Positions 6,910 to 14,205 of a DNA stretch of 56,120 nucleotides are shown one piece after another. The notes under the pieces were generated by a model. The model saw only the letters and a list, made by a program, of their open reading frames with translations, had not been told where the DNA came from and did no database searches. This DNA is from SVQP01 sp045594705 (GTDB lineage Bacteria > Bacillota > Clostridia > Oscillospirales > CAG-272), in assembly GCA_045594705.1 (NCBI GenBank), contig JAZNZB010000098.1, positions 1 through 56,120 of the forward strand. Direction: 5' to 3'. Position numbers and translations under genes: made by a program. Every line of letters begins with the position of its first letter. Position 1 is the stretch's first letter.

Positions 6910-8103
6910 ATGAGTCGCATGATCGGCACCATTTCCCGCGGAGTTCGCGCTCCCATCATTCGCCAAGGAGACGACATCGTACAGATCGTTACCTCCTGCA
7001 TTCTTGAAGCGTCCGAGGACGCAGGCTTTGCTTTCCACGACAGAGACATCGTGGCAATGACCGAGGCCGTTGTTGCAAGAGCACAGGGTAACTACGCTTC
7101 TGTTGACAACATCGCCACTGACGTGCGCGCCAAGCTTGGCGGCGGCACTGTTGGCGTAATCTTCCCCATTCTCAGCCGCAACCGCTTTGCGATCTGCCTG
7201 CGTGGCATCGCCAAGGGTGCTAAGAAGATCGTGCTGATGCTCTCTTACCCCTCCGACGAGGTCGGCAACCACCTGATCAGCATTGAGCAGATGGACGAAA
7301 AGGGCGTTGACCCCTATCGCGACGTGCTCACGCTTGCACAGTACCGCGAGCTTTTCGGTTACGAAAAGCACACCTTTACCGGCGTGGACTACGTGGAGTA
7401 CTACGAGCAGCTGATCCGTGAAAGCGGCGCTGACTGCGAGATTATTTTTGCAAACAACCCCAAGGCTATCCTGAATTATACCAAGAACGTGCTCTGCTGC
7501 GACATTCACACAAGAGCACGCACCAAGCGCATCCTCAAGGCTGCAGGTGCAGAGGTCGCGCTGGGTCTTGACGATATTCTGACCGAGAGCATTGACGGAA
7601 GCGGCTACAACGAGCACTACGGTCTGCTGGGCTCCAACAAGGCAACCGAGGATCAGGTCAAGCTGTTCCCCAGAGATTGCCAGGTCGTTGTGGACGCTAT
7701 CCAGAAGAAGCTGTATGACGCTACCGGCAAGGTCATCGAGGTCATGGTATACGGTGACGGCGCATTCAAGGATCCCGTAGGTAAGATCTGGGAGCTGGCA
7801 GACCCGGTCGTTGCTCCTGCATACACCAAGGGACTGGAGGGCACTCCCAACGAGCTCAAGCTCAAGTATCTGGCAGATAACGAGTTCTCCGCTCTTTCGG
7901 GCGACGCGCTCAAGGACGCCATCAAGCAGAAGATCACCGAAAAGGACAGCAACCTGGTAGGTCAGATGGCCTCCGAGGGTACGACCCCCAGAAGACTGAC
8001 CGACCTGATCGGCTCGCTTTGCGACCTGACCTCGGGCTCGGGCGATAAGGGTACGCCTATCGTGTTCATTCAGGGCTACTTTGATAACTATACCACCGAT
8101 TGA
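6910..8103 (+). CDS. CofE-like gamma-glutamyl ligase family protein
   Basis: This 397-residue protein resembles the coenzyme F420-0:L-glutamate ligase (CofE/FbiB N-terminal) family. Matching parts are the early GTISRGVRAPIIRQGDDIV segment, RDIVAMTEAVVARAQGN, and a late VMVYGDGAFKDPVGKIWELADP segment. CofE enzymes form a gamma-peptide bond between F420 and glutamate using GTP. It is longer than typical CofE (about 250 residues) because of a central region (about 95-240). No other F420 gene is seen nearby, and most Clostridia do not make F420, so a different acceptor is likely. A good AAAGGAG site precedes the ATG. Family confident, substrate not. Confidence 0.75.
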   Translation: MSRMIGTISRGVRAPIIRQGDDIVQIVTSCILEASEDAGFAFHDRDIVAMTEAVVARAQGNYASVDNIATDVRAKLGGGTVGVIFPILSRNRFAICLRGIAKGAKKIVLMLSYPSDEVGNHLISIEQMDEKGVDPYRDVLTLAQYRELFGYEKHTFTGVDYVEYYEQLIRESGADCEIIFANNPKAILNYTKNVLCCDIHTRARTKRILKAAGAEVALGLDDILTESIDGSGYNEHYGLLGSNKATEDQVKLFPRDCQVVVDAIQKKLYDATGKVIEVMVYGDGAFKDPVGKIWELADPVVAPAYTKGLEGTPNELKLKYLADNEFSALSGDALKDAIKQKITEKDSNLVGQMASEGTTPRRLTDLIGSLCDLTSGSGDKGTPIVFIQGYFDNYTTD

Positions 8104-8110
8104 TTTTGAT

Positions 8111-8142
8111 AAAAAGGCTGATGCATCACATCAGCCTTTTTT
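8111..8142 (+). terminator. Intrinsic terminator
   Basis: Arm AAAAAGGCTGATG and its complement CATCAGCCTTTTT around a 5-base loop end the CofE-like gene. The right arm also starts the tandem repeat array that follows. Confidence 0.85.
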
Positions 8143-8337
8143 GCGGACCGTCGGGGACGCCGGTCCCTACACGAAATTATTTTGGACGGATGCTTCGCAT
8201 CAGCCTTTTTGTGGACCGTCGGGGACGCCGGTCCCTACACGAAATTATTTTGGACGGATGCATCGCATCAGCCTTTTTTGCGGACCGTCGGGGACGCCGG
8301 TCCCTACACGAAATTATTTTGAACGGATGCATCGCAT
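8132..8337. repeat. Three tandem ~69-bp repeats
   Basis: Three near-identical units start at 8132, 8201 and 8269 (69, 68 and 69 bp). Each unit has a cagccttttt run, a hairpin GGACCG...CGGTCC enclosing tcggggacgc, ctacacgaaatta and (n)acggatgc(a/t)tcgcat. The end of one unit and the start of the next (ggatgcatcgcat/cagcc) recreate part of the terminator stem. No coding function is likely. Confidence 0.8.
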
Positions 8338-8380
8338 CAGCCCATTGTTTACTTTGTCCGGAATTGGGCAAATGATTCAA

Positions 8381-8480
8381 GCCCTGCCGAAGATCCTTCG
8401 CGGCGCATCCCGGTCTGTCATTCTCGAGCGCAGCGAAGAATCTTGACCGGGATGCTTGCTCGAGGATGACACGGCAGGGC
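8381..8480. repeat. Palindromic element related to the MITE-like repeats
   Basis: Outer arms GCCCTGCCG (8381-8389) and CGGCAGGGC (8472-8480) enclose TGTCATTCTCGAG (8416) and CTCGAGGATGACA (8459-8471), with GCATCCCGGTC / GACCGGGATGC inside. The TGTCATYCT...GGATGACA ends match those of the elements at 2449 and 12955, but the body is shorter. Confidence 0.6.
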
Positions 8481-8523
8481 GATTTTGCGCATCAAATCTT
8501 TGCGCTGAATTCACCCTTTTCCA

Positions 8524-8552
8524 TTGCATTTCCTTTTTATTTATGCTACAAT
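8524..8552 (+). promoter_or_regulatory. Sigma-A promoter of the GHL6-type gene
   Basis: TTGCAT (8524-8529), a 17-base spacer and TACAAT (8547-8552) with TGC before the -10. It lies 31 bases before the start codon. Confidence 0.65.
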
Positions 8553-8582
8553 GAAATAAAGTCAACCGAAAGGGGTTTTTCT

Positions 8583-10577
8583 ATGCACACTTTACCGCAA
8601 AGACAGGTCCATCTGGATTTTCATACCTCGGAGCACGTGCCGGGCATCGGCTCCAAATTTGATCGCAAGCAGTTTCAGGCCTGCTTACAAAAGGGGCACG
8701 TGAATTCAATTACGGTATTCGCCAAGTGCCATCACGGCTGGGCGTACTTCCCTTCCGAAACAAACAAGATCCACCCGCACCTTGATTTTGACCTGCTTGG
8801 CGAGATGCTTTCGGCCTGCGCAGAGATCGGTGTGCAAGCACCCGTGTACCTCTCGGCAGGCCTTGATGAAAAATATTTCTACGAGCATCCCGATCACAGC
8901 GTATTCCACACCCCCACCTGGGCAACTCCCAACGTCGTGGAGGAAAACGGCATGCACTACGTGCCCGAGCACGGCCCGGGATATCACATCCTTTGCATGA
9001 ATTCCCCCTATTTTGACGTGCTGATCAGCCAGGTCGAGGAGGTCGTGCGCAAGTACAATCCCGTAGGCATTTTCCTGGATATCGTGGGCGAGATCGCATG
9101 CTTCTGCCCATACTGCCGCGCAGAGATCGAAAAGCTTGGCTGGGATCCCGAGGATCACGCAAGCTACTACAAGTTAGCGGGCGTGACCTATAAGAAATAC
9201 TACGAGAGAATCAACGCCGCAGCGCGTGCCATCAAGCCCGATGTGCGCATCTTTCACAACCAGGGGCACATCCCCTGCGGCAGACGCGATTTTGCTTCTG
9301 CCAACACCCACCAGGAGATTGAAAGCCTGCCCACGGGCGGCTGGGGATATGACCACTTCCCCAAGTCTGCCAAGTATGCTGCCATGCTTGGCGGCGAATA
9401 CCTGGGCATGACAGGCAAATTCCACACCACGTGGGGCGAATTCGGCGGCTTCAAGCACCCCAATGCGCTGAAATATGAGATCGCACTCTCGCTGGCCAAC
9501 GGGGCTTGCTGCTCGATCGGAGACCAGATGCACCCCGAGGGATTTTTGGACGAGGCGACCTACGAGCTGATCGGCATTGCCTATGCCGAGGGCGAAAAGG
9601 TTGAGGAATATTGCTACGACGTGCGGACCGTGGCGGATATTGGTCTGCTTTCGATCGAATCCATCATCGGCACGGCGCGCAACCACCCTGCGGATACGGG
9701 TTCGGGGCGCATGCTGCTGGAGGGCAAGTACCTCTATGACGTGCTGGACACATACTGTGATTTTTCCAAATACAAGCTGCTCATCCTGCCCGACGCGGCC
9801 GTCATTACCGACGCTTCCCTGCTTGCAAAGCTCAAGGCTTTCGTGGCAGGTGGCGGCAAGCTGCTCTGCTCGGGGACTTCGGGCACGGACGGCACAAAAA
9901 TGTTGTTTGACTTTGGTGCAAACTGGCAAGGCAAGGGGCAATATCAGCCCACCTACCTGCGCCCGACCTTTGAAGCCCTTGGCCTGCCCGTGACCAGCTA
10001 CGTCATGTACAGCCCCAATTACGTGCTTGCAGCGGTGGACGCAGATGCGACCGTGCTGGGATATGCGCGTTACCCCTTCTTTAACCGTGAGCGCGGCTAT
10101 TTCTGCTCGCATCAGCACACACCCTTTGTGACAGAGGATGCCGCCCCTGCGGTGATCATCGGCAAGGACGGCGGCTATATTGCCTGGGATATCTTCTCGG
10201 AATACGCCGATAAGGGCAGCATCATCCTCAAGGAGATCGTGCTGCGCACCATTGATACCATTCTGGGCGACGGCAAGACCTTGACCACCAATCTGCCAAG
10301 TGCCGGTGTGGTCACGCTCAACGAGCAGCCCGATCAGAGCCGCTACGTGCTGCACGCGCTGTACGCCGCTCCCGTCAAGCGCGGAGGCGGCATTGAGGTC
10401 ATTGAGGATCTTGTGCCTATCCTGAATACCACCTTTGAGATCAAGACCGATAAGCAAATCACGCGTGTCACAGCTGTGCCGCAGAATAAGGACATTCCCT
10501 TCACCTGCGAGAACGGCGTATGCAATTTCACGATTGATCAGTTCACCTGCGCGCAGATCGTGACGTTGGAGTATTAA
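8583..10577 (+). CDS. Putative glycoside hydrolase, GHL6-like with beta-galactosidase trimerisation-like part
   Basis: This protein of 664 residues begins RQVHLDFHTSEHVPG, the N-terminus of GHL6-type putative glycosidases that have a TIM-barrel fold. The barrel (about 1-380) contains VFAKCHHGWAYFPS, FLDIVGEIACFCPYC and RIFHNQGHIPCG segments. The region from about 385 to 560 resembles the trimerisation (glutamine-amidotransferase-like) domain of GH42/GH29-type enzymes: YKLLILPDAAVITD and AFVAGGGKLLCSG. No signal peptide is present, so it should act on small or imported sugars in the cytoplasm. Start chosen at the ATG after GAAAGGGG; frame continues upstream without a ribosome site. Exact sugar unknown. 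Confidence 0.7.
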   Translation: MHTLPQRQVHLDFHTSEHVPGIGSKFDRKQFQACLQKGHVNSITVFAKCHHGWAYFPSETNKIHPHLDFDLLGEMLSACAEIGVQAPVYLSAGLDEKYFYEHPDHSVFHTPTWATPNVVEENGMHYVPEHGPGYHILCMNSPYFDVLISQVEEVVRKYNPVGIFLDIVGEIACFCPYCRAEIEKLGWDPEDHASYYKLAGVTYKKYYERINAAARAIKPDVRIFHNQGHIPCGRRDFASANTHQEIESLPTGGWGYDHFPKSAKYAAMLGGEYLGMTGKFHTTWGEFGGFKHPNALKYEIALSLANGACCSIGDQMHPEGFLDEATYELIGIAYAEGEKVEEYCYDVRTVADIGLLSIESIIGTARNHPADTGSGRMLLEGKYLYDVLDTYCDFSKYKLLILPDAAVITDASLLAKLKAFVAGGGKLLCSGTSGTDGTKMLFDFGANWQGKGQYQPTYLRPTFEALGLPVTSYVMYSPNYVLAAVDADATVLGYARYPFFNRERGYFCSHQHTPFVTEDAAPAVIIGKDGGYIAWDIFSEYADKGSIILKEIVLRTIDTILGDGKTLTTNLPSAGVVTLNEQPDQSRYVLHALYAAPVKRGGGIEVIEDLVPILNTTFEIKTDKQITRVTAVPQNKDIPFTCENGVCNFTIDQFTCAQIVTLEY

Positions 10578-10580
10578 TAA

Positions 10581-10620
10581 AAGAAATCCATTCATCTACC
10601 CGATGAATGGATTTCTTTTT
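10581..10620. terminator. Bidirectional intrinsic terminator
   Basis: A 15-bp perfect stem, AAGAAATCCATTCAT and its complement, with a 7-base loop. It has a T-rich run on the plus side and A-rich bases before it, so it can also end the convergent lipoprotein gene. Confidence 0.85.
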
Positions 10621-11113
10621 ATTCAACTTCTACCGCTGCGGCAAACAGCATAAAGGTAAATTCGAGAGTGGGCGCATCCTTGGTGTAGCAAGCATACTGC
10701 ACCGTCCAAAAGCTATCCGTTCCCAAATAGAAAAACACGTAATAGGTGCGGCCACCCTTTTCGGAAACGTAATAAATCAATTCGTCATCATGCTCTATCG
10801 CCATAGAATGACCGTTGTCATTTCTGTAAGCCTCGGCAAATTGATCCAGCGTCATTCCCTCACATTCGGGATGCTCCTTAAAGATCGTTCTCTCCACCAT
10901 TACAGCACCGAAATCCGCAACGTAATAGCCGTAAAAGCCCACCTCGCTGACCTGCTCCTCATAGGCATCGGTCAAAAGCAGCTTGATTCCATCTTTTTCA
11001 AAGGTTTTGCTCTCGCCGATCTCGTCTGCACTTGGCATAAACTGAATAAATCTACATCCGCTCAGACAAAAGACCAAGGTCAGACACACCGCTAATACGA
11101 ATATTTTTTTCAT
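10619..11113 (-). CDS. Small lipoprotein, unknown function
   Basis: This 164-residue protein has a lipoprotein signal peptide with lipobox LSGC at about 17-20, then a mature domain of about 145 residues rich in aromatic residues (GFYGYYVADFGAV, YYVFFYLGTDSFW). It is probably anchored on the outer face of the membrane. I start it at the Met of MKKIF because AAAGGAG is 7 bases away; the Met two codons upstream is too close. It is convergent with the glycosidase gene and shares the terminator. No known family is recognised. Confidence 0.7.
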   Translation of the reverse strand: MKKIFVLAVCLTLVFCLSGCRFIQFMPSADEIGESKTFEKDGIKLLLTDAYEEQVSEVGFYGYYVADFGAVMVERTIFKEHPECEGMTLDQFAEAYRNDNGHSMAIEHDDELIYYVSEKGGRTYYVFFYLGTDSFWTVQYACYTKDAPTLEFTFMLFAAAVEVE

Positions 11114-11223
11114 GATCATGCTCCTTTCTTATCCTTCACCTATATAGACGCTTTTTTTCGCAAAAAGTTCTCTTTTTTTCGATTATTTTGGATTTTTTTA
11201 GAAAAGCGAAGAATACGAAAATA

Positions 11224-11964
11224 TTACTTGAACACAACCTCGTTGACCACTCTTGCGATCTCTGCGATCAAGCCCTCGTCCAGCTCCATAAACGGCATGG
11301 GCTCGACCTTTTTGCCCGTCAGCGTTGCCAGCCAGCAAAGCGCGACGGCAAAGCGGCCGTACGTTTCCGACATATGGAACGAATCGCGGCACAAGGATTC
11401 GCCTCCGTTGGCATAATCGAACGCGGGAACAGTCTCTCGCAGCGTCTGAATGACCGTACCTGCAGGGATCACGGTCGCGCCCGTGACAAGACAGGCCTTT
11501 TCGGATGCAGCGCAAAGTGCTTCGTACATCTTGCGCTGGTTGCAATCGTAGAATGGGAAATGCACGTGCGGAGAATCGATTTCATACGCCCACGTGCGCT
11601 GGAAATACAGCTTTGCCTCGGGCTGCTTTTCGCGCACGTATGCGGCAAGCTCGTTTAAGTAAGGCTGGTAGGTCTCGTACTGCCCCGAAAATCCGCTGAC
11701 CTGCTGCAAGGTAACAGCGTCGTACTTCCCTGCCTCGATGACCTCCTTGACCGTGACCGGATGCGCTACCCACGTGCCGTTGATACCGTACAGGTACTCT
11801 TTTTTATGTTCCGATACGTTTTCCCAATGTGTTTGCAGGCTGCAGCCGCCGATTGCTAAATTTTCGCAGGTCAGGTCGATGCCTCTCTGCTCTGCCAGCG
11901 CGTGCAGATACGCCTGCGCGTCCTCGGAAAAACTGTTGCCGATGGATAGAATTCTCACGGTCAT
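11224..11964 (-). CDS. DUF4886 SGNH-type esterase
   Basis: This 246-residue protein opens with RILSIGNSFSEDA, the block I motif of DUF4886 proteins, which have an SGNH-hydrolase fold; Ser11 is the likely nucleophile. The block V pair is in RDSFHMS (Asp194, His197). It lacks a signal peptide, so it is probably a cytoplasmic carbohydrate or small-ester deacetylase. Its start codon overlaps the stop codon of the upstream membrane gene (ATGA), so the two form an operon. Substrate unknown. Confidence 0.8.
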   Translation of the reverse strand: MTVRILSIGNSFSEDAQAYLHALAEQRGIDLTCENLAIGGCSLQTHWENVSEHKKEYLYGINGTWVAHPVTVKEVIEAGKYDAVTLQQVSGFSGQYETYQPYLNELAAYVREKQPEAKLYFQRTWAYEIDSPHVHFPFYDCNQRKMYEALCAASEKACLVTGATVIPAGTVIQTLRETVPAFDYANGGESLCRDSFHMSETYGRFAVALCWLATLTGKKVEPMPFMELDEGLIAEIARVVNEVVFK

Positions 11965-12815
11965 TCCCCCTTCTCGCTTGCCTGCAGGCCTGTCAATGCT
12001 TCATACGCAGGCAATTCGTAGCCCGGGAAATACACGCCCCAGGTCTGACCGCCGATCTCGGCCTCTAAGATATGGTAGGGCTTGCAATAGATGCTTTCAT
12101 ACTGATTGACCGCCACGCGATACGGCTTGAACGACTTATCCGTAGGCGGCAGCTCCTTATTCCAGCCGTGGAACAAGGCGGTTTTCTTAACGGTCTGAAT
12201 GCCCTTCAGACTCGTCATGGGAAGCGCGTAAACGCTTTCGGTATCGGCAAAGCAAAGATCTCCGTCCTTGACGTAAGCGCGGACCTCGACGTTGATAAAA
12301 TCGAAAAAGCCCATGCTGCGCACGCTGATCTTGCCGTCCTTTTCCTTATAGCGGAACACGAATGCATCCAGTCGCACGGCATCCTCGGGCACACCCAGCT
12401 CCTCGTAGGCCGCACCCACGACCTCTTGCACGTCGGCATCAAACTGCTGAACCTCGCCCGACGTCATCACGGCGTGATTACGGCGGTTGCCCCAGATCTT
12501 CAGCACGATATAGACGATCAGACAAGCGGCGAAGATCCAGATCAGCGCAGGAGCGTTTTCGAACGCCTGCTCGACTCCTACCTTGGCGGCACCGCGCATA
12601 AAGCCGATCGCCACGATCACGGCAGCAAGGCCGCAGACCCATTGAATGATTCTCCAGACCAGCGGCAAGGATGCCTTGGCCTCCAGATCCTCGGCGCGAT
12701 CCTGCACCTCTTGGATATCGATCTTTTTTGCAACGGTGGCTATGATCAGCTCTCTGCCGTTGGCAATCTCATTCTTCTTATTTTGCGTTACGTTGACTCC
12801 CCAAAGCGGTATCAT
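11961..12815 (-). CDS. Two-span membrane protein, unknown function
   Basis: This 284-residue protein has a soluble N-terminal part (1-55), two transmembrane helices (about 60-80 and 93-113), and a C-terminal cytoplasmic domain of about 165 residues. In that domain, FDFINVEVRAYVKDG and SYALPM-like strands suggest a beta-rich fold. Start chosen at the Met 7 bases after AAAGGAG. It is translationally coupled to the downstream DUF4886 gene. I do not recognise the family. Confidence 0.6.
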   Translation of the reverse strand: MIPLWGVNVTQNKKNEIANGRELIIATVAKKIDIQEVQDRAEDLEAKASLPLVWRIIQWVCGLAAVIVAIGFMRGAAKVGVEQAFENAPALIWIFAACLIVYIVLKIWGNRRNHAVMTSGEVQQFDADVQEVVGAAYEELGVPEDAVRLDAFVFRYKEKDGKISVRSMGFFDFINVEVRAYVKDGDLCFADTESVYALPMTSLKGIQTVKKTALFHGWNKELPPTDKSFKPYRVAVNQYESIYCKPYHILEAEIGGQTWGVYFPGYELPAYEALTGLQASEKGE

Positions 12816-12954
12816 ATGCTTGCTCCTTTCATGTAGGTTGTTTTCTGCTTTCATTATAGCATACTTTTCTCGGATTTACAAGCAGATCTGTAAACAAAAG
12901 AAAAAAACACCCCGCGGGGCTGATGAATTAGCGGAGAAAGCGCAATTTCTCTCG

Positions 12955-13189
12955 TGTCATCCTGAGCGAACAAACATCCCTATGCGGATGTTTGTGAGTC
13001 GAACTTTCAAAAATCTGCAACAATTTGCTGATTTTTGAAAGTCAAAACACTTATAGCGTTTTGAGGATCTACGAGGGTGGGTACATTGCGCCCGTAGATC
13101 CCGCGCTGCGCGCGCCCTCCCTTAGGTCGGGTTCGACTTCGCAACATTTCGCAGCTCGCTGCGAAATAATTGCTCCGCTCAGGATGACA
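12955..13189. repeat. MITE-like palindromic repeat, copy B
   Basis: This 235-bp element starts TGTCATCCTGAG and ends CTCAGGATGACA, perfect 12-base terminal inverted repeats. It shares with copy A (2449-2675) the blocks gtcgaactt, atctgcaaca, ttgctgattttgaaa, gtcaaaac and gcgttttgaggatct. Internal hairpins include ACATCC...GGATGT, TTTCGCAGC/GCTGCGAAA and GATCTACG...CGTAGATC. The bases at 12816-12954 contain no gene. Confidence 0.75.
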
Positions 13190-13215
13190 CGGGCGGGGTT
13201 GTGCATCATAAAGGC

Positions 13216-13257
13216 CGAAAGCAGAAGCCTTCATCAAAGACTTCCGCTTTCGTTTTT
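13216..13257. terminator. Hairpin after the surface-polymer operon
   Basis: CGAAAGCAGAAG and CTTCCGCTTTCG pair around a 13-base loop, with one mismatch. On the plus side it is followed by TTTTT. It lies 40-80 bases past the stop of the cytidylyltransferase gene and is the best candidate for the operon end. Confidence 0.45.
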
Positions 13258-13295
13258 CCAGCTAATTCCACATCCCCATAAGGTGGATATTTTCA

Positions 13296-14189
13296 TTACA
13301 TCGCATAATTCTTATCGATCTGCTTGAGCTCGTTGAAGGTATCGATCTCCACGATATCCGAGAAGGAGCATTCACGCACGCGGACGTTATAGGATTCGAT
13401 GCAATAATCCAGCGCGACCTGATCCCAATAGCGTTCCTTGCCGCCGGGGGTATTGTACACGCGCTCAATGTCCTTTTCCAGGCGTGCACCGTCCTCTTCA
13501 TTCCAATAGGAAATGCCGTACATGTGGAAGCAATCCGTGCCGCCGCATGCCATTTTCTTGATATAGCCCTGCGGGCCCGTGGTAAAGCACCAGTCCTCGG
13601 TACGCTCGGTAGGCACGCCCAGGTAGTTGGTCTCGTACTGGTATTTGGTGATCAGCTTGGGATTGTACAAAAGCAGATCCGACTCAAACACGTAGGCATT
13701 TTTGAACAGATGACGCGCACAGTATGCCGACGAGATATTATTGGTCTCGTTGTACACGGGGTTTTCGATAAAGGTGATGGTGGGATATTTTTTGAGCAGC
13801 TGATCAAACTGCTCGGACAGATATCCGCGCACAAGATAGATCTCCTCAATGCCGGCAGAGGTGACGGCATCCAACAAGGTATCGATAATTCTCTTGCCCT
13901 TGACGCGCACCAGGGGCTTGGGGGTGTTGAGCGTGATGGGAACCAATCTTGAGCCAAAGCCTGCCGCCATAAATACGGCACGCTTGACGCGATAAGGCTC
14001 AAGCGCATCAAGGCCCGCCTTTGTAATGCTGCCCTCCTCGATCAGTCCCTGCTCGCAAAGCTCGGACACCAGCTTATTGACAGTCCCCACAGAAAGACCG
14101 GTAGCCGCGGCAAGCTCGCGCTGCGACTTGCTCTTTCTCTCCGCTTCAAGGACCTCCAGGATGGTAAATTGTTTTTTGGTAAGCTTCAT
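13296..14189 (-). CDS. Winged-helix / LicC-type cytidylyltransferase fusion
   Basis: This 297-residue protein has two parts. Residues 1-65 form a winged helix-turn-helix (SQRELAAATGLSVGTVNKLV) of MarR-like type. Residues 68-297 are a nucleotidyltransferase: AAGFGSRL (75-82) and NTPKPLV (88-94) form the nucleotide-binding loop. The C-terminal half follows LicC, CTP:phosphocholine cytidylyltransferase: GISYWNEEDG, an ERYWDQVALD stretch and a final IVEIDTFNELKQI. PntC enzymes of the same fold activate 2-aminoethylphosphonate. It is last in the cluster, 16 bases after the permease gene, so an imported head group is the likely substrate. Phosphocholine, phosphoethanolamine and aminoethylphosphonate cannot be told apart here. 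Confidence 0.75.
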   Translation of the reverse strand: MKLTKKQFTILEVLEAERKSKSQRELAAATGLSVGTVNKLVSELCEQGLIEEGSITKAGLDALEPYRVKRAVFMAAGFGSRLVPITLNTPKPLVRVKGKRIIDTLLDAVTSAGIEEIYLVRGYLSEQFDQLLKKYPTITFIENPVYNETNNISSAYCARHLFKNAYVFESDLLLYNPKLITKYQYETNYLGVPTERTEDWCFTTGPQGYIKKMACGGTDCFHMYGISYWNEEDGARLEKDIERVYNTPGGKERYWDQVALDYCIESYNVRVRECSFSDIVEIDTFNELKQIDKNYAM

Positions 14190-14205
14190 AGTAATCTCCG
14201 AATGT

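Noticed and set aside
8132..8337. CRISPR array
   Set aside because: Only three units, no separate repeat and spacer parts, and no cas genes in the window.
8081..8446. Open frames across the 69-bp repeats
   Set aside because: They arise from the repeat units being close to multiples of three; translated text is repetitive and lacks a start signal.
9174..10595. 473-codon minus-strand frame opposite the GHL6-type gene
   Set aside because: Shadow caused by codon bias of the real gene; no family match.
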